From: Todiramphus chloris collaris
Taxonomy: Eukaryota; Chordata; Aves; Coraciiformes; Alcedinidae
Length of the DNA: 64,000 nt
Reading direction: 5' to 3'
Assembly (NCBI GenBank): GCA_025345505.1
Contig: JANVCC010000048.1
Location: forward strand, 790,901 to 854,900
Below, in pieces: positions 50,401-63,057 of the stretch (positions are counted from its first letter, which is position 1; each line of letters opens with the position of its first letter). The notes below the pieces were generated by a model. The model was not told the origin of the DNA. It was given only the letters and a program-made list of their open reading frames with translations, and searched no databases. A program made the position numbers and the translations under genes.

Positions 50401-53400
50401 CTGGCAGGGCCGCAGGGCTGGAGGAAGACACTTGGCACTGGCAGGGTGTTGCATCTGACCTTGGGCACATCCCTTATAGTCTCTCTCTCATGCCTGCAGA
50501 CCCCAGTAAAAAACTCATCCTGGCTTCCAGACCAGGCAGCAGGTTCTGGCCCAAACTTGGAGAAGTGAGCAGTTCTTGCGAATATTAGCTAATCTCTGGG
50601 CAGAAGCTTGTGATATGCTCTTTTGCTTGGCAGCTAATGAGCCCTATTAATAATTGTTTTTTGAAATGCAACTTCTGAACACAAGAAGGATTAGACAGAT
50701 GGCTACCAGTGGTTTGCCAGATCAGTGTTAGCTGTGTTTTACTAAATTAGCTTCATTCTCATGTTCTAATTGATTACTGTAAGCTACTTTGCTTGTCAGA
50801 GGTTTCTTTAACAGTGTTCTTTTAAAAACACAATGTGGACATTGTAAACCAGTCCTGAATGATTAGTCTGGTTCGCACGGAGTACGAAATTACTCGGGAA
50901 GGGTCAATTCTGCTGCAGTTTTGTGAAGTCAGTTCCAATACCTCTGGACAAAGCCCCGTATATTTATTTCTCTAAAGCAGTATTCACAGCTACTCAAACA
51001 GTCACATTTCCACAGTTCCGCCGGCCTTGATTTATTTTGAAAGGGAGGGAGAAGAGCCTGCACGTCGGGAGATGATTCTCTGTCTTCCTTCTTGTACCAC
51101 AGTCAGCTCGGGCTTGGGTTGACAGTGACTGACAGGATGAGGGGATCCTCCACACAAAAGAAAAACACGGCAAATTTGCGGGCAAAAAAACCTAAGCAAT
51201 GCCTTTAAAGCTCAGCACTTCCCGAGAAGGGCTCACAGCCTTTTGAATTACAGTGGCTTGTGCAGCCACCCTGCCGCCTCGTTTAGTTGAAGCAGCCAGT
51301 TTCCAGACAGGGATTCACTAGCCCGGTGTCAGAATCAGCTTCTGCAGCCAAACCCAGGTGCTGTGCCCCGAGCCGGCTGCCCCAAAGGCTCCAGATGGGT
51401 CCTGCTTTTGCAGGGACCTGGCAGCATCCTTGGCACGGCTGCGTGCCCGCTGCAGGGCTGCACCTGGGTGCCATGCACTGCACTGCACGGGATAGACTCC
51501 AGCCTTCGGACATTCACAAGGACCAAGCAGCACACGTCCGTTCCTTCCTGGCTTGAATTTTATTGAATTTTATTCTTTCACTCCCATACTTGGCATCACG
51601 GGCCCTTGAGAGACATCACACCTAACCAAGCAGCCCAAGGGGGGGGAAACCCAGCCTGTTCACTGGAGGATATGGAAGGGTCAAAACATGTGAGACTGTT
51701 TCTGTCTGCAGATGCGCTACTGGGCATCCCTGGGAGTGTGGCCTCTGAGCTGGACAGTTACTAATGGTCTGCTTGTTATAATTGGTGTCCAATCCAAGGC
51801 TTTTGCGGTGATATCCCACCCTGGGCCATGTGGGAGCAGTAAGGAAAGCTTTTCTTGGAGGTAGCAGAGGAATATGCTGAGAGAAAAACCTTCTGGTTGA
51901 ACAAGATTTTTTTTTTTGCCTGGAACATTTTTCTTAAAAGCAGGGAGACAAGGGAATATTCAGATTAAGGAATTGAGGGTTTTTTTTTAAAGAAGGGAAA
52001 AAAAAAAGGTATTCAGCATTACTCTTTTTGTTCTCTGTTTCAGGAGGGACCTGAAACGAAGACATGAAATACCAGAACGCATTTTTCCTTCTCTGATAAC
52101 CAAAGGGAACGTTTGGATAGTCAGTGTTTCCAGGAGGAGGCTTTCAGCTGCACGAGGCAGGCTGTGCTTTGAGTTAGAAGTCAGAGGTGTGAACCCAGAG
52201 CCATGAAGCCTTCCTCTGAAGCAGGGCACCAGGCTCCTCAGCATGTTGTGGCACCTACGCACCAAAGCACCTGTGCCTTGCTTGGAAGTTGTCAGTGGCC
52301 TGCCAAGTGCAGGGGTCTGCTTTAAATACATCTACTTGCTGCCTTTATCATTTATTTATCTAGTTCTTGGGGCAGAGAATACCCTTTTGCTCAGTTGTCT
52401 TTGAGTGCTTAGCAAAATGGGATGCTTGTCCAAGACAAGAACTCTGAAATGCCATTACATTAAACAGTCATAACAGTTCATGATATCATGATACTGCAGA
52501 GAACACTGAATGTGAAACAGCAGCTAGCTCAGGGGCCTGAGCTAATCCCTTTTACCCCTGTGCATCCTGTTCTGGCTGTTTACTGACCCAGAACTGCTAC
52601 CTTTGGAAAGCTTTTGTGGAACCTACGTGAAACCACTGACAACCTAAGCCCTAACACACAGCAGCAGGCCCATGCCCTGTCCTCTGTCCACTTTGCAGCC
52701 CCACATCCCACCAGGACCTCTGCACACAGCCATGCTCATTTATTACGGGGTCAAAATAGCTTCTAGTTCATCACTTAGGAAGCAGAAAGGGACAGCAATA
52801 AAGCAATGCATGTGATTTGTACAGACCCACCCAATATGATTCAAGATACAGGATAGAAGCTCTGGGATATGTTTAATTGATAACATTATGGGCCTTAGCC
52901 AATGTGTGCAGCATTTGGGACATTATTTCTTTCCACAGTGGCGTGTCCTGCACCCTTCTTCTCCTTTTCTGGAATGGAGAGAGTGGGTTTTAGCTGCGGT
53001 CTCACCATACGAATGTAAATAGGCTTTTGAGTAGACAAATCTCAGGGGCTGTACTTCATAACAGCCCACTCCAAGCTCCTTTACCATGAAGGACCATTTA
53101 CAGAATGAAACACGTTGTATTGTGAAATATTACTTTCTTATTACTTCTGGTAAAGAGCAAAGTAAGTAAAAACACAAGGTGCTTGATGGATTTTTTATGA
53201 GAAAGGCAATGTGTATGTGTGTTGCTCTCTATTAGATTCTACAGAAATCAATCTGAAATCTAGTTCAGCCCAGTAAAATTAGATCTAAAACTATTTAATT
53301 TTGTTGCAAGAATGTTTTTCTCTCCTGATACCTTGCTTGAGGACACATAGAGATAAAAACTCTTGAGTTATTATGAGCTTACGTGCAGCTCCGTCTGCCT

Positions 53401-56400
53401 GTGGAGTGTACTGTATTATGTATTTTCTAAGTGCTCTGGCTATGGCTTGAAGATGGCAGTTTAAAAAACACATCTTCACAAGCTTCTTATGCTATCTGAA
53501 CATTCATTTTGGAAATATTTTTATTTTGCACTCTGTAAACTGACATGCTTTTTTGTCCCCTCTTTTTTTCCCTCCATTTTTAGGGATGTCATCACTTGAG
53601 AAAAAAGAAGCACAAGAGAAAAAAGAAGCACAAGAGAAAAATAGTTGCATAAAAACCATCAGTGCTCAGCTCTGTGTGCTGAAGTCTTACAACAGAGAAC
53701 AAAAATGGCCAGTGAATTTATTAAGCATACAATAAATCTGTGTGATTACCTGTGACTCTTTGATTCTATACCAGCTGCACATCAAACAGTACTATCAAAG
53801 AGCAACTATCTATACATTTAAGTCAAACTGAATGGCTTCTTCAGTCACGTGGGAAACTGGTTTGGCCAGTGTTAAGGTGAACAGGCTAATTTATCATCAG
53901 GTTGCGTCTACGTACAATTCTATGTTACTTAAGGAGACAACTAAACTTGGACAGAAAACTAAATGAAAATGCTTCATTTGTCTTAAGAGAGGCTCGCCCA
54001 TCACTAATTCAAACTAAATCACGACTGTGTGAAACGTGTGTGGTCAGAGTACAAAAGTTCCCAGTGGTGTTTCCAAGGATGCTCGGAAGCAGTGGAGCTG
54101 AGGTCTGGGGAAGCACAGGCACTGCTACAGACTGTCTCAGAAGCTGGAACGCAGAGGGACATGGAGGATGCAAGGATCTGTGCTGCACTACCTGACTTTG
54201 AAAGGTTTTGCCACCTTGTGAAACCAGCTGTCCATTCGGGTACATAAAGACGAAGGTGGGGCTGAGCTGTTAGGGGCAGATTTCAGCCCTCCAAACTCTT
54301 AAGTCTCCAAGTTCAGCAATCACCTGCTGTAAGAGGGGCTGAAGAACCCTAGGGGGGACTGATCTCTCTTTACCTTCAGAGAGCATATATGAACATGTAC
54401 AGATAAACGCCTGCTAAGTACAATAAATCCCTCACAGAAGGTGCCTATTGATTTTCTTTGGAACCTAGACTAGTGCTTTAGACTAAAAGACTAACATGTA
54501 GATGTCCAAAGACATGATTTCTACAGGTGCAGTGGAGATGAACAGCTAAATATTTTCTATACATCACAAGATGATAGTTTCACTGTATAAAGTGTGGGTC
54601 ACCTAACGTGGGCTTAATGGTGTGCTTCATCTCAAGACAGACCGCTCCTTTAGTTCTTTCAGGATTTCCTTCTCCAGTCTGTAGCAACGCCTACAAAAGC
54701 ACATAGAGATAGAGCTGTTCTCTCCATAACTGATGAAGGGACCAACCTGCAAGGGCCCCAGCTGAGGACAGACACTGCCTGTCAGCACTTCCCTTTGAGC
54801 TGTAACCCCCTCCTTCCCAAACTGAATACCTGCTTAGACATCAGGAAATGAATGGCCTGCATCAGAAAGGTCCAGTCAACAATTAATGATGAAAGGCTTT
54901 TTTAACATCTGCTCTCTGTTCAGCTACTCTAAGCCAGCCAAGGATGACCTCTCTCTGTTGTACTTCCATAATAACGCATATTTCACCTGAATTCTGCCCT
55001 GATTTAGTCTTTATAACATGTGGCAGTCTTGTGTTAACCAATCTGTCTGCGGGCAGAAAGTTGAAGGCACTGCTGTTACAACTCAGGAAAGCTGGTACTG
55101 AGAGATATGTGCCAGCGGAGAGCAAATAACTAACGCGGGTGATGTAAGAGGGCTGAGATTTGCAGGGCTTTCTCAGACAAGATGCTACTGACAGAAGTCA
55201 GGTCTGCTAATTGAGGCAGTTATTTAAGTATTTAGGCATTTAAATTCCCATTTGAGCTAAGACAGCTGAAAGGAGTTAGGAGCTGACCTGGGTCTGTCCC
55301 AGGTGCTGCTGGTGTTACTGTGCCATTTACTACAAGGCAACTGCTCCAGTTTCACCGGTTAAGGCATGAACTTTTAATATTTACTAAGCTTTCCATCACA
55401 GCCTGCACAGAGTCTGAAAGTTTCAGGTTCATCATTGCTACTTTGCTAGCATTTCCTTTTTGCCCTCTCAATCTTTATTCAGTCCCAGCACAAATGGCTT
55501 CAGACCGATCCCTCAATTAAGAGCGGTGACAAAGGCAAAGTTGGCTAAAGCTTTACAAAGAAGACCAAGTTTTCAGGGTGATGCAAAGGAAACTTGGCAC
55601 CTGACTCCCATCAACAATAATAATGGGGGCTATGCATCTAACTCTTTCTGCATTGTGCTGACATTGTACCCTTGAACGTTAGTACAGTCCAATAATTCTC
55701 CAAAGATGAGGCAGCTTATTTTCTCTGCCATTGCTGCTTTGCTGGCATTTTTATGGCATTTCCAGAAGTACTGCCTGTCAGAGTTAGTCCTTCCAAGGAT
55801 GGCATTGCTTTGGGGTGATTGAGGATTGATGTAATTAAAGAGAAGGCAGTCTACTGCTTGCCTGTGGGTATTTTACATCAAATGTTTCACTGCACCGCTA
55901 CGATTGATGACTGAAATGATGACAAAGTTGGGATGCTCTGTATGTGCAACAGTGTTTCAAACTGGGAGTTCACGGATAGGAGTCCTGTATTTTAGGGTAA
56001 GAAAATTTTGAGAATATTGCAGAAATGAAGCTTTCTAGGAAAACTGCAACTTCTCAGGAACAATTTAACAACATCACTGAAAACTCCCAGGCACCAGTCA
56101 TGGAAAGGGCACTAGTTCCAGTTACAGCTAGGGACAAGAAAGATTATTATTTGGGAATTATCCTGAAAAGAACAGGGGGTGAAAAAAAAAAAAGTATATA
56201 ACATTACATCGTTGAATAAATCCACCGGGTGCAGTTGTTGTTGTTGTCTGAAATGGGATTACCCGATGCAATCTACACACGCTGTTGTGCATACCCACAT
56301 CTGGAGCAGTCGCTGTCGGCTTGCTTTATAGACGGTGAAGACTTAGTGAGTACAGCCTATGGCATAAGAGTACATTAATTTCATGCTAAAGTAAGTATGT

Positions 56401-57492
56401 GTTAGCCCTGTTTGGTAACTTGGACATGTTAAAAGCCATGTGAAAAATCAGGCGTGTTATTTTTATCTTCACGTTTACCCCTTAAACTGATGAAGTGGTG
56501 AAATCCAATAGGAAAGCTGCTTTTTAACACTGCAGACAGAGTTTGATAAGGATGGCCTGGGAACATAAGCCAGATTTTGTGTAGAAAGAAGAGGAATCTT
56601 ATTCTCTTCCCTGCTATAATGTCCATAAACTCCAATTACATTTATAGCTTTGCATTAAATTAGATATGTTATTTTACACAAGCACTTAAAAAGTCTACTA
56701 AATATCCAATAACAGTTTTCTTTATTCCCTTGTTAGCAGCTGCCATGGTGGCGGGGCTCGCACAAGAGCGAAAGTGATTTAGTGCATTGATTTGCAGTTG
56801 GCACAGCCCTCTGTTCTCAAACAGAACTGATTAGCTTTGCAGGAAAGTGCCATTTACTTTTTATCGCATTTCTTTTCTGCTCATCTCCCTTCGGTGGTTG
56901 CCAAGAGAAACAGCAGAACTGTAACCTCCTGAGCAGGTTGCTTACTTTCTTCAGCTCCAAATTCTGCAATTCTGAGGACTAATTTGTCTGAATGGTGCTG
57001 CAGCATCAATACACATGCCAGGCTTACTGCTTTGATACGCTGAAAACAGGTCCCAGTGAGCTCTTTCAGGCTGCTTCTACACAAAATTAACCCTGACAAG
57101 ACAACCCAAGTCCCATCTAAATCAGGATTTTAGTTGACTTTTTTTTTCACCATTTACTGGGAAAGCTAATAGGGCACTAAGGTACAATGTCTAGCTGGGA
57201 AGGTTTTTCCTGAGTATGTCACTTTTGCTTCATAGACTGACCCCAGGGCTTGCCTTCTAATACATAACATTTGGAGGACTGTGTATACACTCTGCACCTC
57301 TGAACTTCTGTGTATTGAAGCTGCTGGGGAAACTCTTGATTCACCAGTTAAAAGTAAAGATTTTCTGCAGCACAGAATGACTAGCAGCTGCAGTAAAAAC
57401 AGTGGGAGTCATTGAATTAGCAATTATTTTCCCTTGAAGACCAATTCATGACAGAAGTTCAGTTTGCTTTGGATAAGACTCTATAATTTCAC
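50401..57492. other. Intron 1 sequence without recognised interspersed repeats
   Basis: Unique-looking sequence with a GC-rich island at about 51340-51540 and the 18-bp tandem repeat at 53598-53641. No exon is recognised on either strand. Confidence 0.5.
53598..53641. repeat. 18-bp tandem repeat, about 2.4 copies
   Basis: The unit gagaaaaaagaagcacaa occurs twice perfectly and then partially. It forms part of a small frame encoding repeated KKEAQE, which is not otherwise protein-like. Confidence 0.9.
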
Positions 57493-57615
57493 GGGTCAGA
57501 TCCTCAGCTGAAGTGAGTCTGCGTGGCTTTTTTGAAGTCCATGAACATACACGGAGCCATACCGGCGGAGGTCAGTGGAATAACACTCTTTCAAACCAGT
57601 TAAGGATCTGATCCC
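57493..57615. repeat. Ancient imperfect inverted-repeat element (MITE-like)
   Basis: The left end gggtcagatcctcagctg pairs with the right end agttaaggatctgatccc as an imperfect inverted repeat around a 123-bp segment. The text 'gatcctcagctg' plus a gaagtccatg core resembles old palindromic elements common in reptile and bird genomes. It is heavily diverged. Confidence 0.45.
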
Positions 57616-57749
57616 ATAAACTTATCACGACGTTCAGCCTTGTTAGTCCTTCACAGTTCTTATGCAGAGTGATCAAAAATTCCACAAAGTCAAAGCTTCT
57701 CAGGGGTCTTAGATATTTCCAAGTCTGATTTTAATGAGAAATAAGAAGG

Positions 57750-57765
57750 AAAAAAAAAAAAAAAA
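57750..57765. repeat. Poly(A) run
   Basis: About 16 A following gaaataagaagg. No associated element is recognised. Confidence 0.85.
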
Positions 57766-59159
57766 GAGAGGAATGGGTGGGAGGCTGAAAACCATGGTTC
57801 AGAGTTATTTCTGGAAACAAAGATGAAATGATAAAGAGGGGAGAGAGAATGTCTTTCCTCCTTTCTAGCTGAAATTCACTCCTAATAATATTAATCCTTT
57901 TGGACTCTTTGCAGTTAGCAGAGATGAAGAGGCTAATCTCTGCCTCTTCTACACTGGAGGCTCCATTAGTTCTACTAAATAGCTCATACAGCACCAGAGA
58001 AAGAAGTACATATGCATTTACTTCCCTTCTCCTTTGATCTCAGCAAGAGATTATAAGACAGCTCCCATGCTCTGTTCTTTCATTTTAAAATGCAAAAGCT
58101 ATCTGAAACTTTCTTCCCTCTGGCACAGGAAATCCTGGTGAGGGGGCCCCTGGACTAGAAAATGTATAGCTCACACTCTTCAAATGTATCTAACTCCATT
58201 AGTCATGTGAATTCAGTATCTTTCATTCCCTCTTATGAGCCATCTTCCCTCCTTCCACAACAAAGAAAATCCCCTTTTCTGGTAAGGCAGGAGTTATTTG
58301 AACTACACTAATTCAAAAGGCCACAGTATCTGCCATAGCTAATGATCTCCTAACAAACTAGGGATGAGCTGATAGGGGAACAGAACCACAGTCCTCTCCT
58401 GAACCATCAGAAAATAAAAGCTACCTCTTTACAGTAATTCAACTACTGCAAAAGTGGGTTCACACACTGTCAGCAAAGCCTTCCTTTTTTTGGTGCCATT
58501 TACCTTCTGTTCTGACACTGCTGGCAAACTAATGACCATGAGTGGAATTTTAGGATAAGGTGAGTGCCCCTTAAACTCCATTGATTGCAAAGGGAACTTT
58601 GTGTGATGGGCTTAAGATATAGAGGTAAGCATCAGGTCAGATAAAACCAACATCATACATCTGCACATCCACAGAATTCCTTTACGCTTGCTTCCATGAA
58701 GTGTCCCCCCTGGCTTACAGATGCCAAGGTCTTCTTGGTTTTTCTTCCTGTGGAAACTCAGGCACAAGATGGCAGATGAAAGGCAAGTAACAGCACTGTT
58801 GCCCAGGCACAGCATGGTGTCAGAAGGTGGCTGAGGCTCATCACTGTAGTTGGATGGCATTGAAATATGGATAGAGGAACAAGGTTGTGGCCTCCAAAGC
58901 GGAACCTGGAAACCTGCATCAGAGCCCAAGAGACTTACTTAGGTCTGGAGAGCACCAGATACCTCAAGAAGGGACACACCAGTGACAGCCTTCTTAGTGA
59001 GGTTTTGATCAAAGTCTTCAGTTCATTACTGAAGATTAGAGAGTGTCCTAAATCACATCTGTCTTCAGGGCTTGGGGAGCTTGCTTAGGGGCACTGGGAG
59101 GAACTCCTGTTTGGGACTTCTTCCTGAGGACTGACGTTCAGTCCCTGTCTTTCAAACCA

Positions 59160-59420
59160 GGAGGAAGCAGGAGCAGGGAACATGTTTTTTAAGAGACGGG
59201 GCAGCTGGGAGGTGGGGGTGCAGGAAGATATTTTTATCCAGTGTGATACGGGTACCACATTTATCCAGGGCAGGGCTGTGCTGGGGCTGGAGACAGACTG
59301 TCACTCCTGGGGCTGGGATTGACAGCTCCAGGGGAAGCTGAAAGGGGGTCCTGGGCTGTGGGCAGGGTGGGGGAACCCCAGAGCCTGGGCAGGGACAGAG
59401 ACACCCATCACTGGCCTCAG
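59160..59420. other. G-rich intronic stretch
   Basis: Plus strand is dense in G runs (ggggcagctgggaggtgggg, tggggctggagac, cctggggctgggattg, gggcagggtgggggaacc). No coding or repeat identity is recognised. Confidence 0.5.
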
Positions 59421-59869
59421 GGACTGGACAATCAGCAGACTTCTAATACAGTCTGCCTACCTGCACATACCATTCCTCTTCTGTGTACATTTTAATGCTC
59501 TTCTTTATATATTTTAACCTTGAAATTAGACCAGTGAATTTCCAACGTAGGAAAGCCAATAATGAAGATTTAACAGCAACCCTGTTCTTCCCCAGCGCCA
59601 ATGGTGACAGGCACTAGCCCAGGCAGCACCCCTGCACCGGGGCCAGCCCGCAGCCCCGCATCCTGCAGGGTGAAAGGTTTCTTTCCTGCGCTACGAGACA
59701 AAAGCGCTAGCTCGGGACAGCAGAACAACGCTGACAATACCAATTCTTTGGCATCAACAATAGTTTGTGCTCCGATTTGTTCCGTTTCTGCAGTATTCTT
59801 CTGCAGATTCTGAATCTGGGACAGTGCAGGGTACTTGGAGTTATGGGGGTCACATCTGGAGTGCCACAG

Positions 59870-59960
59870 CTAAAGGTCAAGACGTTGCAACCATATTTAT
59901 AACATTTTCCAAGGCATTTGATTGTCCAGGACCATTCAGAGTGTCCAGGAACATTTGTGC
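59870..59960 (+). mobile_element. Possible very old CR1 reverse-transcriptase scrap
   Basis: The plus-strand frame reads DVATIFITFSKAFDCPGP, which resembles the CR1 reverse-transcriptase motif around FSKAFD. Nothing before or after can be aligned by eye, so this may be chance. Confidence 0.35.
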
Positions 59961-62116
59961 TAAGAAAATTGAAGCACTTTGGCCTTGACTGAGCTTCAGC
60001 AGATGGATTTGTTTCATATTTGTTAACAAAAGAGAGCAAGAGAGGGAGAAACAAAAGGTGGCAATTTGTCTCCAGAAGTAGCCACGCAGTAAATCTCCAG
60101 TGAACACAGTTTTCTGGGAGAAAGCCTGTTTCCACTATTCTGCTTCCAGACCGTAGAGCTGCTTCTCGATATAAATGCAATTGTGTAATGTTGATGATTT
60201 AAATGCAAACAATCCCACCGTTAGTTCCCCCAGCCCTGAGTGACAAAACTTTGTAGTCGTGATGTGACACCTGCTGCTTCCACAAACGGCTTACTAGTAA
60301 CAAATGAACGTGTTCAATTAAAAAAAGACATGGAGAAAGGCAAAGCCACAAAGGGACAAGAAGAACCTCAAGTCATGCTCCACGTGGCTCTGATACTGTA
60401 AGGTTCAGGCTGTAGGCTGAGGTCTGTGTCACTGATACATGTAGAGCTCGGGATCTGCCTCACTCATGTCTGCTGCTGAGAGAGTGATTCCTACCTCATT
60501 TGCTCAGTGGTTTCAAGCTTTTTCTTCTGTTTGTATCAGATTTTGATTTTTCCAGCTATACTTGTCAGTAGAATTTGCCCAAGTGCGCTTTGTAAAGACA
60601 TTTCAGCCTATGCAAATGATTTGTTTGGACTGTTCACTACCCGTGCTGTGTAACCAGCCACCTAAGGCAAGCTGCAGTTTCCCAGTGCTTTTGCAGATGA
60701 CTGATCCCTGAAGTCCCCTGAACTGTTCTGCAGTTCTCTACTCTAATCTGTCTCCAGTCACCCAATAAGGTTACCAAAAGCTATTTCTCAGTCACATAAC
60801 AAGGGCCACTATCTGTTGACTCTTCCCAGATATGCTTAGTGTCCTGGCAGGAATGAAACCAATGATGGAGTGATGTGCCCACATGCAAAATGAACTGGAA
60901 AACCAACATTCCAACGATTCTTTTTAACCTAAACAAATTTCAAATGTAAAATTCACTTCCAAATCTCTATAAAAATAATAATAAATACAAATGCTACCTT
61001 CCAGAATTCTTCATAGAAAATAAGTACGATAAACCTTCTGTGCTAATACAGATGTACATCAGACCTTTGCTTGACTATCTATGACCGGGCTGCTGTTGCT
61101 CAGGTCTGGACTGTACAGCTCTATTCCCAGTTTGAATCCACTAGGTACCTTATGCCAATACTCCATGTTTTTTACCATGTAAAAAGAAATGTGATTTCTG
61201 CTTCTGAAGAACAGCAGCGGATCTCACTTTCTAGAGAATAAAAGCCTCCCAAGACTAAATGATAACAAGCCCCTTGACTGCCCCAGAGCCTTCTGCCTGG
61301 CCAGCTTGGTGCTTAGCACAGTAACGGCTGAGGTTAGATGGGCTGAAACCCCCTCTGACTGTCCTGACTGATAGGGACTGCCAGTGCCAGGTTCTGAAGA
61401 GAAGACTGTTGGATTATGCCTTCATCTGCAGAGTCCTCCGTGGGACAAACATCTCGTGTTTATGGTTAGTTAGCTTGGCTTTTAGGAACGTGCTGCAGAA
61501 GAAATCCGACTGCTAATGGCACAGGCAAAAGTGCAACGGCTCTCAGCGTGCAACAGAACAGGGCTCCTGAAAGTGTGTCATTCACCAGAACCCCATCAGT
61601 GAGATCCCAGGCACCTCTCGGGGCTGCGTTTCTTGATAACAACCTGGTTAGAGGCACTTGTCAGGGATCAGAAGATTTTGAATGCCCAGGCTGGGGGGGT
61701 CACAACCAGAAGCTTCCAGCCTCTGACTCAGAATGCGCGCGACCCAAAATACCTTGTTACGACTTCCTGGGGTAACGTCATTACATTTGGCATAATTAAA
61801 AGAAAATAAAGATATTTTACCTAAAATTGGCAGTATGTATTTATAAGTGTGGAAGAAGGTCATTCATGTTATTTTGAGGCTTCTGCTGACAGAGGCTTTT
61901 CTGTAACATTCTAATTTCAATGCTACTATCTATAGCTCTTCGTGTAGAATTGTCCTTTCAATGTGCACTATTGTCAGTGAAAAGATACTGTAAGCTGGTT
62001 TCAAGGTGTGACTCAGAAAAAGCTGGCAAAAAGGATGCTCTGAAATTTTCAACTCCACTCTGCATACCTTCACTTCTACCGGGCACACACACACACTCCT
62101 CTGCAGTCTGGAAAAT

Positions 62117-62486
62117 CACAGAATCATAGAAGCGGTTTGGTTGGAAGAGACCTTTCAGACCATCACGTCCAACTGTTACCTCAGCACTGCCAGGTCGCTG
62201 CTAAACCATGTCCCTAAATGTCCTTCTGGGAGTGAGGTGCTCAGAACTGAGCCCAGTGCTCGAGCTGTGGCCCCACCAGTGCCCAGTCCAGGGGCACCAT
62301 CCCTGCCCTGCTCCTGCTGGACACACCATTCCTGACCCAGGCCAGGATGCCTTGGCCTTCTTGGCCACCTGGGCACACTGCTGGCTGATGTTCAGCTGGG
62401 TGTTCCCCATCACCCCCAGGTCCTTTTCTGCCAGGCACTTTCCAGCCACTCCTCCCCAAGCCTGCAGAGCTGCAGGGGGTTGTTGT
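62117..62486 (-). mobile_element. CR1 LINE, 3' half (split by an LTR)
   Basis: An inverted CR1 tail (cacagaatcatagaagc, ttggttggaagagaccttt, cacgtccaactgttacc) is followed by internal antisense sequence (ggccttcttggccacctggg, cacactgctggctgatgttc, cacccccaggtccttttctg). The element is cut at 62486 by an LTR and resumes at 62838 in register with the family. Confidence 0.93.
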
Positions 62487-62837
62487 TGTCGCTGTTTATG
62501 CCGGGAGCGGGGAGATGCAGCAACATATAAATTCAGCAAGAGCAGGCAAAAGAAGCAACTTTATTAATTTACAACCCCGTTTTCCATCCCCTAGCCCCAC
62601 AGGGCGATGGGTCAGTGATCACCCATCTCCTAGGGTGAGTGGCTAAAGTCCTACAACACCTATTTTAAAATATTTTCCCAATGTACCATAAACAGAACTC
62701 AGCAAACACCAGGTGTTGGTCTAGTTTACAAAACCGTCCTACTGTTTCTCATAACACGTGTGAGAAAGGCAGGGCTCTCACCGAATATTGTGAGAACCTA
62801 GGAAAATTCCTCTGCTAGCAGCTTTTCAGCATCCACA
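62487..62837 (-). mobile_element. Solo endogenous-retrovirus LTR inserted in a CR1
   Basis: A 351-bp element bounded by TGT...ACA and flanked by the perfect 5-bp direct repeat GTTGT (62482-62486 and 62838-62842), the hallmark of retroviral integration. A polyadenylation signal AATAAA on the minus strand (62560-62565) shows its orientation, with the U5-like end ending CGACA on that strand. No internal retroviral sequence is present, so it is a solo LTR left by recombination. Five-base duplication fits several ERV classes. I do not name a family. Confidence 0.9.
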
Positions 62838-63057
62838 GTTGTGACAGGTCCCGGCACTTGTCCCTGTTAAACCTCATCCCGCTGACCTTGGCCCAATGAT
62901 CCAGCCTGTCCAGATCCCTCTGTAGAGTCTCCCTATCTTCAAGCACATCAACACATCTGCTTAACTTGGCATCACCTGGGAACTTTCTGAAAGTGCTCTT
63001 GCATAATCTGCCTCCCATCAACAAACAAGAGCCGAGGTCATCCAAAGGGGTTTTAGC
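62838..63057 (-). mobile_element. CR1 LINE, 5' half of the split copy
   Basis: It continues the element interrupted at 62486: aggtcccggcacttgtccc, atgatccagcctgtccagat and ccctctgtagag in antisense. On the minus strand it encodes a scrap of the reverse-transcriptase C-terminus (LQRDLDRLDHWAKVSGMRFN). It fades out near 63057, by 5' truncation or divergence. Confidence 0.9.

Noticed and set aside
53598-53641. CRISPR-like short direct repeats
   Set aside because: Adjacent tandem copies without spacers, in a vertebrate intron.
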